Made by a program: the position numbers and the translations under genes
Assembly (NCBI GenBank): GCA_024280835.1
Contig: JAJRPJ010000006.1
Coordinates: 422,098 to 486,097 of the forward strand
Source: Candidatus Zixiibacteriota bacterium
GTDB taxonomy: Bacteria > Zixibacteria > MSB-5A5 > GN15 > JACZUZ01
Length of the DNA stretch: 64,000 nt
Reading direction: 5' to 3'
Shown: piece after piece, positions 40,928-50,717 of the stretch
Position numbering within the stretch: position 1 is the first letter of the stretch
Layout of the letters: each line of letters starts with the position of its first letter
The notes under the pieces: model-generated
Databases searched by the model: none
Seen by the model: only the letters and a program-made list of their open reading frames with translations
Told to the model about the DNA's origin: nothing

Positions 40928-41000
40928 GCCGTAATATACGCTAATAACCTGATTAGCAATATCACTTTACCTCAAAAAAAATCCTCGTATATTCATTCTC

Positions 41001-42401
41001 ATGTCACTCTTCGATGAACAAACAGACGCAGATCTAATTGCTACCCAAGCTCCGTCTGGGGCTGAGGCTCCGTTGGCGGAGCGGATGCGGCCACGGACTG
41101 TCTCGGAGTTTGTGGGGCAGAGTAAGATTATGGGGGTTGATGGCCCTTTGCGGCGGGCGATTGAGTCTGATACTGTCGGCTCGATTCTGTTTTGGGGGCC
41201 GCCTGGCTCTGGGAAGACTACTCTGGCGCGGCTAATTGCCAGCGCGACATCGGGGCAATTTGTCTCGTTTTCGGCGGTAGTCTCTGGAATCAAAGAGGTC
41301 AAAGCTCTGCTTGTCACATCGGGAAAATATCGCCGTGCCACTGGCAAAAAAACCTACGTCTTCATCGACGAAATCCATCGCTTCAACAAAGCCCAGCAGG
41401 ATGCGTTCTTACCCTATGTCGAATCGGGCGATATTGTCCTGCTCGGCGCGACAACCGAAAACCCATCGTTCGAAATCAATTCTGCGCTACTCTCACGAAG
41501 CAGGGTCTACACATTAGAGCGTCTCAGCGCCGAAGACCTCAGCGAGATAGTCAATCAAGCGCTGACTGACTCCGAGCGTGGTTTTGGGAATCTTACTATC
41601 ACGTTAGACAATGAAGCGCGCGAGTTTTTGGTTAGCGCCGCCGATGGTGACGCACGTCGCGCGTTGGGATTGCTCGAAATGACGGTCTTGGATGTCCAGT
41701 CCGAAACCAATAGATCAGAAAGCAAGATTGAGATTGAGAGTGACAGTAAGATTGAGTTGAGCTTGCAGCGCCTGCAAGGCGTTCATCAAAAAAGCGTTTC
41801 TCTCTATGACAAATCAGGCGAGGAACATTTCAATATCATCTCGGCGCTGCACAAAACGATTCGCGGTGGTGATCCAGATGCGGCTCTCTATTGGTTAGCG
41901 AGAATGATAAACGGCGGTGAGCCGCCGATGTATATTTTGCGGCGTTTGATTCGTTTCGCCAGCGAAGACATTGGTTTGGCCGATCCGAACGCTCTACTTT
42001 TGGCTATCGCCGCACGAGATAGTTTTCATATGCTCGGCTCGCCTGAGGGTGAATTGGCAGTTGCAGAACTTGTGATCTATTTGGCCTGCGCGCCAAAATC
42101 CAATAGCGCTTACACTGCCTGGAAAGCCGCCCAGAAATTAGCCAATGAATCTGGCTCGTTGCCAGCGCCGCTGCATATTCGTAATGCCCCGACAAAATTG
42201 ATGAAAGGACTCGGCTATGGCAAAGATTACAAGTATGCGCATGAATACGAAGACGGAATCACCGATCAGGAATATTTCCCCGATGAATTAGCGGGAACAG
42301 TCATTTATCGCCCCAAATCCAGCGGCCGAGAGGCAAAAATCGCCGATTATCTAAAAGAGTACCGCCGCCGACGAACTGACCTGAAGAAAAGTAAGAAATG
42401 A
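41001..42401 (+). CDS. rarA: Replication-associated recombination protein A (AAA+ ATPase)
   Basis: PLAERMRPRTVSEFVGQSKIMG, FWGPPGSGKTTLARLIA, FIDEIHRFNKAQQDAFLPYVE, GATTENPSFEIN. Confidence 0.95.
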   Translation: MSLFDEQTDADLIATQAPSGAEAPLAERMRPRTVSEFVGQSKIMGVDGPLRRAIESDTVGSILFWGPPGSGKTTLARLIASATSGQFVSFSAVVSGIKEVKALLVTSGKYRRATGKKTYVFIDEIHRFNKAQQDAFLPYVESGDIVLLGATTENPSFEINSALLSRSRVYTLERLSAEDLSEIVNQALTDSERGFGNLTITLDNEAREFLVSAADGDARRALGLLEMTVLDVQSETNRSESKIEIESDSKIELSLQRLQGVHQKSVSLYDKSGEEHFNIISALHKTIRGGDPDAALYWLARMINGGEPPMYILRRLIRFASEDIGLADPNALLLAIAARDSFHMLGSPEGELAVAELVIYLACAPKSNSAYTAWKAAQKLANESGSLPAPLHIRNAPTKLMKGLGYGKDYKYAHEYEDGITDQEYFPDELAGTVIYRPKSSGREAKIADYLKEYRRRRTDLKKSKK

Positions 42402-42462
42402 TTCAGACAGATAGCGCTAGAGTCATTGAACAAAACAAGCCCAAAGACGTTTAACAATTACT

Positions 42463-43776
42463 ATGAAACCCAAAAAGATGAAACCCGACAATACGAAACG
42501 TAGTTCGACCAAGTTTGCGATTTCTGCTCTGATTCTAGCCTTAGTCTTCACAGTGTCGTCCTCAGTGATGGCCCAACGAATCCTAATTCCCATGGACGAA
42601 ACCCAAACCGACCATCTCAAGGCCTATGGAGTAACATTTTGGGTGCTTGAAGAAGGCGGAACCGCTGAATGGCTTTTGAACTATCGTGGAGGTTCGTTCT
42701 TATGCGATAAATATGCCGGACTTGAGGACCGACTTCTTTCACGCGGAGTTTCGTTCATTGAAATCAACTCAGAGCAAACAGCGGCTATTTATCAAACCAT
42801 CGAAGTTGAGAATATGGAAAAAGCTCAACTCGAAAAACCGCCGAAAATCGCAGTCTATTCGCCACCGTCACATCAGCCTTGGGATGACGCTGTCACTTTG
42901 GCCTTGGCCTATGCCGAGATTCCATACGATAAAATCTGGGACGAAGAGGTTCTCAGTGGGCGACTCGAAGAATACGATTGGTTGCATTTGCACCACGAGG
43001 ATTTCACAGGTCAATACGGAAAGTTCTATGGCGCCTATCGCAATCAACTTTGGTATCAGCAGGATGTGCAAAAAAATGTTGACATGGCGCGCAAGCTTGG
43101 CTTTACTAAAGTTTCAAAGATGAAAGGTGATGTCGCCAACGAAATCCGCGAGTATGTTGTACGTGGCGGATTTATGTTTGCAATGTGTTCGGCGACAGAG
43201 ACAATTGATATTGCGCTTTCAGCGATTGGCGTGGACATCGTACCGCAACAATTTGATGGTGACCCAGTGGATCCTGACGCATTGTCGCGGTTGGATTTTA
43301 GCAGAACTTTTGCGTTCGAAAATTTCAAACCCGAACTAAACGCGCTGGTTTATCGTCACAGCAACATCGATACATATCCAGATCGATTGCAGAAATTCAC
43401 CGATGAAAGCACAGATGTGTTCTATTTATTTGAGTTCTCGGCCAAGCTCGACCCAGTGCCGACAATGTTAGTGCAGGATCATGTCAGCGTTGTGACAGGG
43501 TTTATGGGGCAGACAACTGGTTTTTACAAAGACGTACTCAAGAAACATGTCACTATCCTCGGCGAAGTCGACGGCTATCCTGAAGTGCGCTATATCCACG
43601 GCAACTTAGGCCGCGGTTCATTCACTTTCCTCGGCGGCCACGACCCAGAAGACTACCGTCACATGGTCGGCGACCCCAGAACCGAACTAAAGTTCCACAA
43701 AAACTCCCCTGCCTACAGACTAATACTCAACAACATATTATTCCCCGCCGCCAAGAAAAAAGAACGTAAGACTTAA
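42463..43776 (+). CDS. Conserved secreted protein (family often labelled asparagine synthetase B in Bacteroidota)
   Basis: Signal peptide; RILIPMDETQTDHLKAYGVTFWVLEEGGTAEWLLNYRGGSFL...YDWLHLHHEDFTGQYGKFY...GSFTFLGGHDPEDY. Confidence 0.65.
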   Translation: MKPKKMKPDNTKRSSTKFAISALILALVFTVSSSVMAQRILIPMDETQTDHLKAYGVTFWVLEEGGTAEWLLNYRGGSFLCDKYAGLEDRLLSRGVSFIEINSEQTAAIYQTIEVENMEKAQLEKPPKIAVYSPPSHQPWDDAVTLALAYAEIPYDKIWDEEVLSGRLEEYDWLHLHHEDFTGQYGKFYGAYRNQLWYQQDVQKNVDMARKLGFTKVSKMKGDVANEIREYVVRGGFMFAMCSATETIDIALSAIGVDIVPQQFDGDPVDPDALSRLDFSRTFAFENFKPELNALVYRHSNIDTYPDRLQKFTDESTDVFYLFEFSAKLDPVPTMLVQDHVSVVTGFMGQTTGFYKDVLKKHVTILGEVDGYPEVRYIHGNLGRGSFTFLGGHDPEDYRHMVGDPRTELKFHKNSPAYRLILNNILFPAAKKKERKT

Positions 43777-43883
43777 GTAGTTGTGTAACGGTTTATTTTT
43801 TCTTGCTTCGTAATAACTTGCAGAGCTTATGAACATCAGTTGACGAAAAGTGATTCCAAACTGGTATGTTCCAAGGAACGGCA

Positions 43884-43905
43884 GGGTGGCCCACCTTTCA
43901 GGTGG
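43884..43905 (+). repeat. REP-like hairpin, left copy flanking RAYT
   Basis: GGGTGGCCCACCTTTCAGGTGG; internal stem CCACCT-TTC-AGGTGG. Confidence 0.9.
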
Positions 43906-44027
43906 ATTTCTTTCACATATTTTGGCAATGTCCTTTTCGGAGGACTGCTCATCTCACTTTGAGCGTCTGCAGGGTCTCTAGCTGTCAATCTGTTGACAGC
44001 TCTGAACTTAAGGGCTATTCTGTGATT

Positions 44028-44555
44028 ATGCCGAAACTCCGACACTACGATAGTCTTAATACAGCGCGCTTTGTGACTTTCTGCTGTTATCGAAGAAATA
44101 GACTACTCACACACCCGCTGGTGGTCGAAACATTTCTTCAGGCGTTTGAAGCGATTTGCGTGCAGTACAAGATTCAACTGTTTGGCTACGTGATAATGCC
44201 AGGACATGTTCATCTGGTATTGCATCCACCAGATTCGTTGAAACTCGGCCCGGTCATCGGGGCTCTGAAATCAAAATCTGCAAGCGCGATAATTGCCGGT
44301 AAGATGGTAGAACTTCCGGCTTCTTGCCAGATTACCAAGAACGGTAGCAAGCGACGCGCGTTTTGGCAACCGAGATGTTATGATCACAATTGTCGGTCAC
44401 AAGAGACTGTCATCGAAAAGATCAACTACTGTCATAATAATCCAGTGAAACGGGGCTTGGTGGCAGAAGCTAGGCAATGGCGCTGGTCGAGTTACAGCTA
44501 TTATGCTGGTGAAGATGGTGTTCCTCTTGCAATGGATGCTCTGGAGTCAAGCTAG
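44028..44555 (+). CDS. REP-associated tyrosine transposase (RAYT; Y1/IS200-like HUH)
   Basis: MPKLRHYDSLNTARFVTFCCYRR, HUH motif VIMPGHVHLVLHP, Tyr motif INYCHNNPVKRGLV, WRWSSYSYY. Confidence 0.92.
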   Translation: MPKLRHYDSLNTARFVTFCCYRRNRLLTHPLVVETFLQAFEAICVQYKIQLFGYVIMPGHVHLVLHPPDSLKLGPVIGALKSKSASAIIAGKMVELPASCQITKNGSKRRAFWQPRCYDHNCRSQETVIEKINYCHNNPVKRGLVAEARQWRWSSYSYYAGEDGVPLAMDALESS

Positions 44556-44577
44556 GTCTTATAGTGACAAGAGAAAC

Positions 44578-44599
44578 CCACCTGAAAGGTGGGCCACCC
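44578..44599 (-). repeat. REP-like hairpin, right copy (inverted)
   Basis: CCACCTGAAAGGTGGGCCACCC, exact reverse complement of 43884-43905. Confidence 0.9.
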
Positions 44600-44663
44600 G
44601 GCCGGTTATCATCATATTAATTATGAACGCTATTAGTGGAATCGGTGAATGGAGGAGAATGAG

Positions 44664-45095
44664 ATGGGCTTTGTGAGAACTTTTGTATTGGTATTGATTC
44701 TGACAGAAATGGTTGCCCTCGTATATGGATGCAGAAACGACAGTAAGCCACACGACGGTTTGTCAAAAGATAGTGTATCCAACACGATTCCAATATTACT
44801 AACCGAGCGCACATACATGAGATTAGTGGACAGTGCCGATTATCAAGATGATTTTGAAGAAGCAATTGCAAGAGCGGACATGAGATTCGTCGGGGTTCTG
44901 GGATATGCTCTTCAGGTACCTGGAGTGCCAGATTATGACACAGTTTACAGCAAGAGTAATGGTGTTAAAATAATAGAGGGAACATCAGATTCACATCCCG
45001 ATTCTGCGAGTCTTGCTCAATCAGTATTCTTCAAATCTTACGCAATGGGTTATAACACCTTGCTACTTAATCACCTGACGATTGACACTGAGTAG
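44664..45095 (+). CDS. Putative small lipoprotein, unknown
   Basis: Hydrophobic N-terminus with lipobox-like LVYGC; intact 143-aa ORF. Confidence 0.5.
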   Translation: MGFVRTFVLVLILTEMVALVYGCRNDSKPHDGLSKDSVSNTIPILLTERTYMRLVDSADYQDDFEEAIARADMRFVGVLGYALQVPGVPDYDTVYSKSNGVKIIEGTSDSHPDSASLAQSVFFKSYAMGYNTLLLNHLTIDTE

Positions 45096-45334
45096 AGCCA
45101 CTGTACGGGTAGTGACTGCTCATCCCAGTTGCCGAATTGCCACTGTGCTCGACGTGGTGATAGTCTATTCGTACTGAGTTGTACGAGGCCGTTGTTGAGC
45201 CTAGGCATGACTTTTTCGAAGATGTCATATTCATGCTCGCCTCAGTTGAGTACAATCTTGGCGATGAGAGTTTCTTCCACTTTGTTGGAACTGGCGGAGG
45301 CGGCGGAGTTCCACCACCGCTGATTTGCAATTTC

Positions 45335-45690
45335 ATCGAGGACAGAACCACGATTTATGTCCGCGGGGCTGATGGTTCGGTTCTGGCTGAGTATGATGAT
45401 TTCCTTGGTAATTCGGTCAAGTATCAATACATCTACGCTGCGGTCAGAAGATTGCTATGGTTGATGCTTCTGGGAATGTGTTATACTATCTCAATGACCA
45501 TCTCGGTTCGGCGCGAGTTGTTTGTGACGAATCGGGTGTGATAGTTGACCAGTACAACAAATATGACGCCTTCGATTGCTACTACCATGAGACTGAAAGT
45601 GGTCTCTTATCTCTTCATATTCTTACGGTATTGACTACATGTTCTTGATGACGATTGTGGTTTGTATTGCGCATGGGCAAATCCAAGTGA
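45335..45690 (+). pseudogene. Degraded RHS/YD-repeat C-terminal core fragment
   Basis: TTIYVRGADGSVLAEYDDF...YQYIYA, then in another frame GQKIAMVDASGNVLYYLNDHLGSARVVCDESGVIVDQYNKYDAF, then in a third segment DDDCGLYCA. Confidence 0.85.
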
Positions 45691-46488
45691 ACTATCAAGC
45701 GATGAATCCTCGGGCCGTCTGGCGCGCCAGTTGAATTTTTCTTGCATTACGGGGCGGATTAGTGACTCGTCGAAGTTGAAGGCTTTGGCGATTGTTTTGG
45801 CGAAATCATAGCGGGTTTGGCGCTCAGCGCCAGCGTAGTGGATGATTCCTGTGGCTTCTGTTTTGATTAGTGACAACAGACCCTTAGCGAGATCATCTGC
45901 CCAGATAGGTGAATAGTGACAGCCTGCCAAGGCGAGTGTTTCTTTGCCAGTAGAAAGACGGTTATAGAAGAACGTGAACAAATTATGGCGCTCTAACCAA
46001 TCGTATGTCCCTGACGTTCTCACCACGAGATTGTTCGAATTTTGCAGAACCATGATTTCTGCGTCACGTTTGGTTTGACCGTAGAGTGAAATAGGGGCGG
46101 GAGTGTCACTAGGTGTGTAATTGCCTTTGGCTCCATCGAAGACATAGTCGGTTGAAATCTGGACAAAACGAGCCTTCGGGGCCAGTGTCAATAGCTTCTC
46201 AACAATGCCGACATTGACTCGCTGTGCAAGCGCTGCATCAGTCTCGCAGCGCTCGACATTTGTCAGCGCCGCCAGATTGACAATCACATCAGGCTGAACA
46301 CGTTTAATCAAATCTCCAATGAAACGCTCATCAGTCAAGTCACCAACTGCCGTATTCTCACTCAGTGACGTGTTATTTTGGGGTTGGTGATGATAAGTTG
46401 CAAACGTATTAGTGTTGCAAAGAGGAGTGAAGCGTTGGCCTAGTATTCCGCCAGCGCCAGTTATCAATATGCGAGGTTCAGCAGGCAT
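45607..46488 (-). CDS. rfbD: dTDP-4-dehydrorhamnose reductase with atypical C-terminus
   Basis: ILITGAGGILGQRF, DVIVNLAALTNVERCE, QISTDYVFDGAKGNY, YGQTKRDAE, RRPEDSSLDSS. Confidence 0.9.
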   Translation of the reverse strand: MPAEPRILITGAGGILGQRFTPLCNTNTFATYHHQPQNNTSLSENTAVGDLTDERFIGDLIKRVQPDVIVNLAALTNVERCETDAALAQRVNVGIVEKLLTLAPKARFVQISTDYVFDGAKGNYTPSDTPAPISLYGQTKRDAEIMVLQNSNNLVVRTSGTYDWLERHNLFTFFYNRLSTGKETLALAGCHYSPIWADDLAKGLLSLIKTEATGIIHYAGAERQTRYDFAKTIAKAFNFDESLIRPVMQEKFNWRARRPEDSSLDSSLGFAHAQYKPQSSSRTCSQYRKNMKR

Positions 46489-46509
46489 TGCTTAGCATGA
46501 AGTGTTTGT

Positions 46510-47541
46510 TTAACAAAACGTATCTCTATCCCAAGTGGGTATTAGTTGTAGTCGATCTTGAGATTCTATATACCAGCGAACTGTCTCGGCGAAACCAGAA
46601 TGGAACTCTACTTGTGCCCCAAAGCCTAGCGCGCGAATTTTCGCTGTGTTGATACGATAGCGCTTATCGTGTCCGGGGCGGTCGGCGACAAACTCTATTT
46701 CTGTTTCTTGAGAATTAAGTTCGGTGATTATTCGTTTGGCTAGGTCGAGATTAACAATATGATTGTCCGCGCCAATATTATAAATCTCACCCTCGGCGCC
46801 TTTCTCAAGTGCTGTGATTATCCCTCGGCAAAAATCTGTGACATGGATCCAATCACGTTCGTTCTGACCGTCACCGTATAGTGGCAAAGTCTTACCGTCG
46901 AGAGCCCGTGAGATAAAGAACGGAATAATCTTTTCAGGATACTGTCGCGGTCCATAATTATTTGCCCCACGAACTATCAAAGCCGGAAAATTATGCGAAT
47001 GCACATAGGACAAGACTGCCATATCCGCGCCAGCTTTACTGGCGGCGTAAGGTGAGCTTGGTTTCAGTGGCGCCGCCTCATCGAATTCAATTCCCTCTGG
47101 TGTTGAGCCGTAGACTTCGTCAGTGGAAATTTGAATAAACCGCCGCACCTGATGCTCACGAGCAACATTCAACAAGCAAGCCGCGCCGATAACATTGGTG
47201 TGGAAGAATACATCGGGCCTCGCCAAAGACCTATCGACATGTGTTTCAGCGGCAAAGTTTATGACAGTGTCAATTTGATAATTTGTGAATATTTCTTTGA
47301 GACAATTAGGATCGGCAATGTCACATGTGAAGAATTTATATTTGCCAGAGCGTGACTCTTCGGCGACTTCAAGGGCAGGAAGATTCTCGCGAAACCCCGC
47401 ATAAGTCAAAGCGTCGACCGCATAGACATCTAAATCGGGATAGCGCTCCATTATCATCTCGGTAAAAGTCGAGCCGATAAACCCAGCGGAGCCAGTAATC
47501 AAAATCCCTGACTGTGGATTGTATGTTGGCGCTTGAGTCAT
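46510..47541 (-). CDS. rfbB: dTDP-glucose 4,6-dehydratase
   Basis: ILITGSAGFIGSTF, FAAETHVDRS, ISTDEVYGS, SPYAASKAGADM, NNYGPRQYPEKIIPFFI. Confidence 0.96.
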   Translation of the reverse strand: MTQAPTYNPQSGILITGSAGFIGSTFTEMIMERYPDLDVYAVDALTYAGFRENLPALEVAEESRSGKYKFFTCDIADPNCLKEIFTNYQIDTVINFAAETHVDRSLARPDVFFHTNVIGAACLLNVAREHQVRRFIQISTDEVYGSTPEGIEFDEAAPLKPSSPYAASKAGADMAVLSYVHSHNFPALIVRGANNYGPRQYPEKIIPFFISRALDGKTLPLYGDGQNERDWIHVTDFCRGIITALEKGAEGEIYNIGADNHIVNLDLAKRIITELNSQETEIEFVADRPGHDKRYRINTAKIRALGFGAQVEFHSGFAETVRWYIESQDRLQLIPTWDRDTFC

Positions 47542-47996
47542 TAGTGTAAGTCAATATCCCAATTGTAATCGATTTTGGATGTGTTCCACGGCAAACGGAT
47601 TTCATCAGGTGTGTCATAGTTGTAAACTTCCGTGGGGACATTCAGCGCAATCGCCTCAGTAGTTCCTATGCCTTTGATGCCATGATAAACTCCTGCTGGG
47701 ATTTTTACCAAAATGGGATTATCTTTGCCAACAAAGAATTCTTGGATTTCACCTTTGGTGGGTGAACCCTCACGCAAATCAGCAAGAACCATTTTGACCA
47801 TGCCGCTGACAACAGTGAAATGATCAATCTGTTTGGAGTGACAATGCCAGCCTTTGACGACACCGGGGTAGACGGTTGTAATATAGACTTGCCCAAAGCG
47901 CTCAAAGAGGTCATCATCAGAGCGCAGGATTTCCATCAATTTGCCACGTTCGTCTGGAATAACGTGCAGTGATTTAACTTTGACTCCGTCAATCAT
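47541..47996 (-). CDS. rfbC: dTDP-4-dehydrorhamnose 3,5-epimerase family cupin
   Basis: PDERGKLMEILRSDD, VKGWHCHSKQIDHFTVVSG, VKIPAGVYHG; in rml cluster. Confidence 0.88.
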   Translation of the reverse strand: MIDGVKVKSLHVIPDERGKLMEILRSDDDLFERFGQVYITTVYPGVVKGWHCHSKQIDHFTVVSGMVKMVLADLREGSPTKGEIQEFFVGKDNPILVKIPAGVYHGIKGIGTTEAIALNVPTEVYNYDTPDEIRLPWNTSKIDYNWDIDLH

Positions 47997-48042
47997 GATG
48001 TTTCTCTCTATAATTTATGACTAAGACTAACGTAGTCTTGAT

Positions 48043-48792
48043 CTATTTAACCGTTTCAAGCTGATGTCCAGCCAGTAACGCTGAGGCGCGGACTAATGAA
48101 TCAAAAGTTCCGCAATCACACCACCAGCCCTCGATTTGATGCGCAGTCAAGCGCCCATCTTGCAAATACAAATTGTTCAAATCTGTGATTTCAAGTTCTC
48201 CGCGGACCGATGGCTTCAATTCCTTGATACGCTCAAAAACGGTCGTGTCAAAAAAATATAAACCAGTTACCGCCAAGTTTGAAGGAGGTGTCTCTGGTTT
48301 TTCGATTATCGATTGTATTGCGCCGTCTTTCATAACTGCTACTCCGAAATCTTCGGGATTATGAACTTCTGTTAGAAAAACATTCGCGCCATTTGGATTA
48401 GAACGGAAATCGTTGGCGGCCTTTTGGGGTGGGTTTTCAAATAGATTATCACCAAGAGCCACAGCCAATGGAGCGCCAGCGGCAAATTTCTCGGACTGAA
48501 TCAAGGCATCAACAATCCCTCCAGGTCCAGTCTGAATAGCCAAGGTTATACTCAAATTCAATTTTGGCCTGAAACTAGCCAGAGTTTGTTTGAAATCATC
48601 AATCCAGCGCTCTTCAGTGACAATCAACGCCTCGCGCACGCCTATTTTCTCCAAAGTCCAGAGTGGATAATAGATCATTGCTTTGTCATAGACAGGTAGC
48701 AAATGCTTATTGGTATAGTCGGTTAGAGGTTTCAGCCGTGTTCCGGCTCCTCCAGCGAGGACTACACCTTTCATTTGTCGCGATTCGGTCAT
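48043..48792 (-). CDS. rfbA: Glucose-1-phosphate thymidylyltransferase
   Basis: GVVLAGGAGTRLKPLTDYTNKHLLPVYDKAMIYYPL. Confidence 0.94.
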   Translation of the reverse strand: MTESRQMKGVVLAGGAGTRLKPLTDYTNKHLLPVYDKAMIYYPLWTLEKIGVREALIVTEERWIDDFKQTLASFRPKLNLSITLAIQTGPGGIVDALIQSEKFAAGAPLAVALGDNLFENPPQKAANDFRSNPNGANVFLTEVHNPEDFGVAVMKDGAIQSIIEKPETPPSNLAVTGLYFFDTTVFERIKELKPSVRGELEITDLNNLYLQDGRLTAHQIEGWWCDCGTFDSLVRASALLAGHQLETVK

Positions 48793-48932
48793 TGTCTCAA
48801 TTGATTTTCGTGGGTCAATTCAATTTGTCAGTGAATTCTGTGATAGTGAATCCTGTTATATTGTACGAGCTCTTGATCTAACTCATGCCAGAGCAAGATA
48901 AGTGAATCTGCGAAAGCCCACAAGCAATGCCG

Positions 48933-48960
48933 GTTTTAGTTTAGAGCTTTTAGTTTAGAG
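48933..48960. repeat. Perfect 14-nt tandem duplication
   Basis: TTTTAGTTTAGAGC x2. Confidence 0.9.
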
Positions 48961-49087
48961 CCCATGCCGATTCAGTTTGACTATTTCATAGTTGATGGAG
49001 TATTTTCGTGGCTCGGGCGTGGGTGTTTCTGTCGATGTGAGAGAATCCAACCGCCAGCCTAGAAATGAGCGAGATTGAAACTATGCT

Positions 49088-49540
49088 ATGACGACAAACT
49101 TTGATAAAACATATTTGGGCATTGATTACGGCGACAAACGCACTGGTCTAGCGATTTCCGACGCTGGTGGTACTTTGGCTGGCAGTTACAAAACCATTCA
49201 GGCATCATCTTTGAAATCCTGCGCCGTGCTAATCAAGCAGGAATTTGCCGAAATCCAGCCAGTGGGTATAGTTGTTGGCTATCCTGTTGCCGTTGATGGA
49301 GGGGCTGGTGAACGCTGTGAAGTTGTCGATATGTTCATTGCTGAACTGAGTAAGCTCACTGAGCTACCGATTTACCGTCAACAAGAGCGGGGAACCACAA
49401 AAGCTGCACAGGAAGTCATCCACGCTCATGGCAAAAAAGTCACAAGAAAGAGAAAGAAAAGCGGAGCTCTTGATCAAATTGCGGCAGCTCTGATTCTACA
49501 GCGCTGGCTCGATGATCCGCAGCGAGAAAGTTCAGAATAA
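49088..49540 (+). CDS. yqgF: Putative pre-16S rRNA nuclease (YqgF/RuvX)
   Basis: YLGIDYGDKRTGLAISD; VGYPVAVDGGAGERC; DQIAAALILQRWL. Confidence 0.93.
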   Translation: MTTNFDKTYLGIDYGDKRTGLAISDAGGTLAGSYKTIQASSLKSCAVLIKQEFAEIQPVGIVVGYPVAVDGGAGERCEVVDMFIAELSKLTELPIYRQQERGTTKAAQEVIHAHGKKVTRKRKKSGALDQIAAALILQRWLDDPQRESSE

Positions 49541-49576
49541 CTTGAAACAGACTCACAATACAGGCCACTGTCTCTG

Positions 49577-50692
49577 ATGCGCTTCCGTTGGCATGAGTAT
49601 GCGATCTATCCGTTGACGTTCATTGGCCTGACTCTGGCATTGGGAATCGTTGGAATTGGCGCTACTCTGGCCACTATAATAATAGCTATGACTAAACCGC
49701 TAAAATCACCCAAGAACTTTATCATCTCCTTAGCAGCTCTGGCTCTAATCAGCGGAGGAGTGGTTTGGCATTACTATACTGTAGAAACCACTCTCAACGA
49801 ACCGACAGTTTCAGTGACTGTCACACCCGATATGAGTTTCGGACAGTTGACTGACTCTCTGACGAACTTGGGTGTAATCGATAAACCAAAGTTTTTCAAA
49901 ATCTTCGCGCGAATTCGTGGAATTGATAAGCGGCTCTGGGTTGGACGTTATGACTTTTCAGGGGAAATTTCTGTGCGCAATGTTTTGGATATGTTTGCAA
50001 CTGGCACAGTTGCCATGACTTCGGTGACAATACCCGAAGGATTGCGCATAGAACAAACAGCGGGACTTCTTTCTCGGGCCTATGAACTTGATTCCGCTCG
50101 AATCGTTCGACAGGCGTTTGATACATTGTTTTGTGAGGAGCGCTACAAGTTACCCAATCTCGAAGGCTACTTATTCCCAGAAACTTATAGCTTCCCAATC
50201 GGAGTTTCTTTGCTGGATGTTCTCGATAAAATGGTTGCTGATACGCGTCGCGTTGTAGAGCAAGAACTTCAGGGAGCCGATAATTTTGTTTTGGACGAAA
50301 AAGAAATAATCGTCATGGCTTCAATAATTGAGGCAGAAGCCAGAGTCCGGTCCGAGCAGAAAACTATTTCCGCTGTATATCATAATCGTCTCAAGAAAGG
50401 TATGCTAATGCAAGCCGATCCAACAGTGCGTTATGGACTGGGGCGTTTCAAGCGTAAGCTGTATTTCAAACATCTCAGAATTGCGACACCATATAACACT
50501 TATATGCGCAAAGGTCTGCCGCCTGGAGCCATCAATTCTCCTGGGAGACAGGCAATTGTTGCGGCGATTCATCCAGACGAAAGCCCATATTTGTACTTTG
50601 TCGCCGATGGAAGTGGTGGACATGTTTTTACAGAAACTTTAAGCGAGCACAACCGAGTTAAGCAAAAGTTGAAGTCCGAAGGTAAGCGTTGA
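49577..50692 (+). CDS. mltG: Endolytic transglycosylase MltG
   Basis: N-terminal TM segments; VTIPEGLRIEQTAGLL, EGYLFPETYSF, ASIIEAEARVRSEQKTISAVYHNRLKKGMLMQADPTVRYGLG. Confidence 0.95.
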   Translation: MRFRWHEYAIYPLTFIGLTLALGIVGIGATLATIIIAMTKPLKSPKNFIISLAALALISGGVVWHYYTVETTLNEPTVSVTVTPDMSFGQLTDSLTNLGVIDKPKFFKIFARIRGIDKRLWVGRYDFSGEISVRNVLDMFATGTVAMTSVTIPEGLRIEQTAGLLSRAYELDSARIVRQAFDTLFCEERYKLPNLEGYLFPETYSFPIGVSLLDVLDKMVADTRRVVEQELQGADNFVLDEKEIIVMASIIEAEARVRSEQKTISAVYHNRLKKGMLMQADPTVRYGLGRFKRKLYFKHLRIATPYNTYMRKGLPPGAINSPGRQAIVAAIHPDESPYLYFVADGSGGHVFTETLSEHNRVKQKLKSEGKR

Positions 50693-50717
50693 GCTATTCG
50701 AAAGAATAGCGGATGGT

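Noticed and set aside
48023-48039. AAGACTA-ACG-TAGTCTT hairpin between rfbC and rfbA
   Set aside because: Only a 7-bp AT-rich stem in a short intergenic gap; chance cannot be excluded.
50693-50710. GCTATTC-GAAA-GAATAGC hairpin as mltG terminator
   Set aside because: Short stem with no T-tract; too weak to call.
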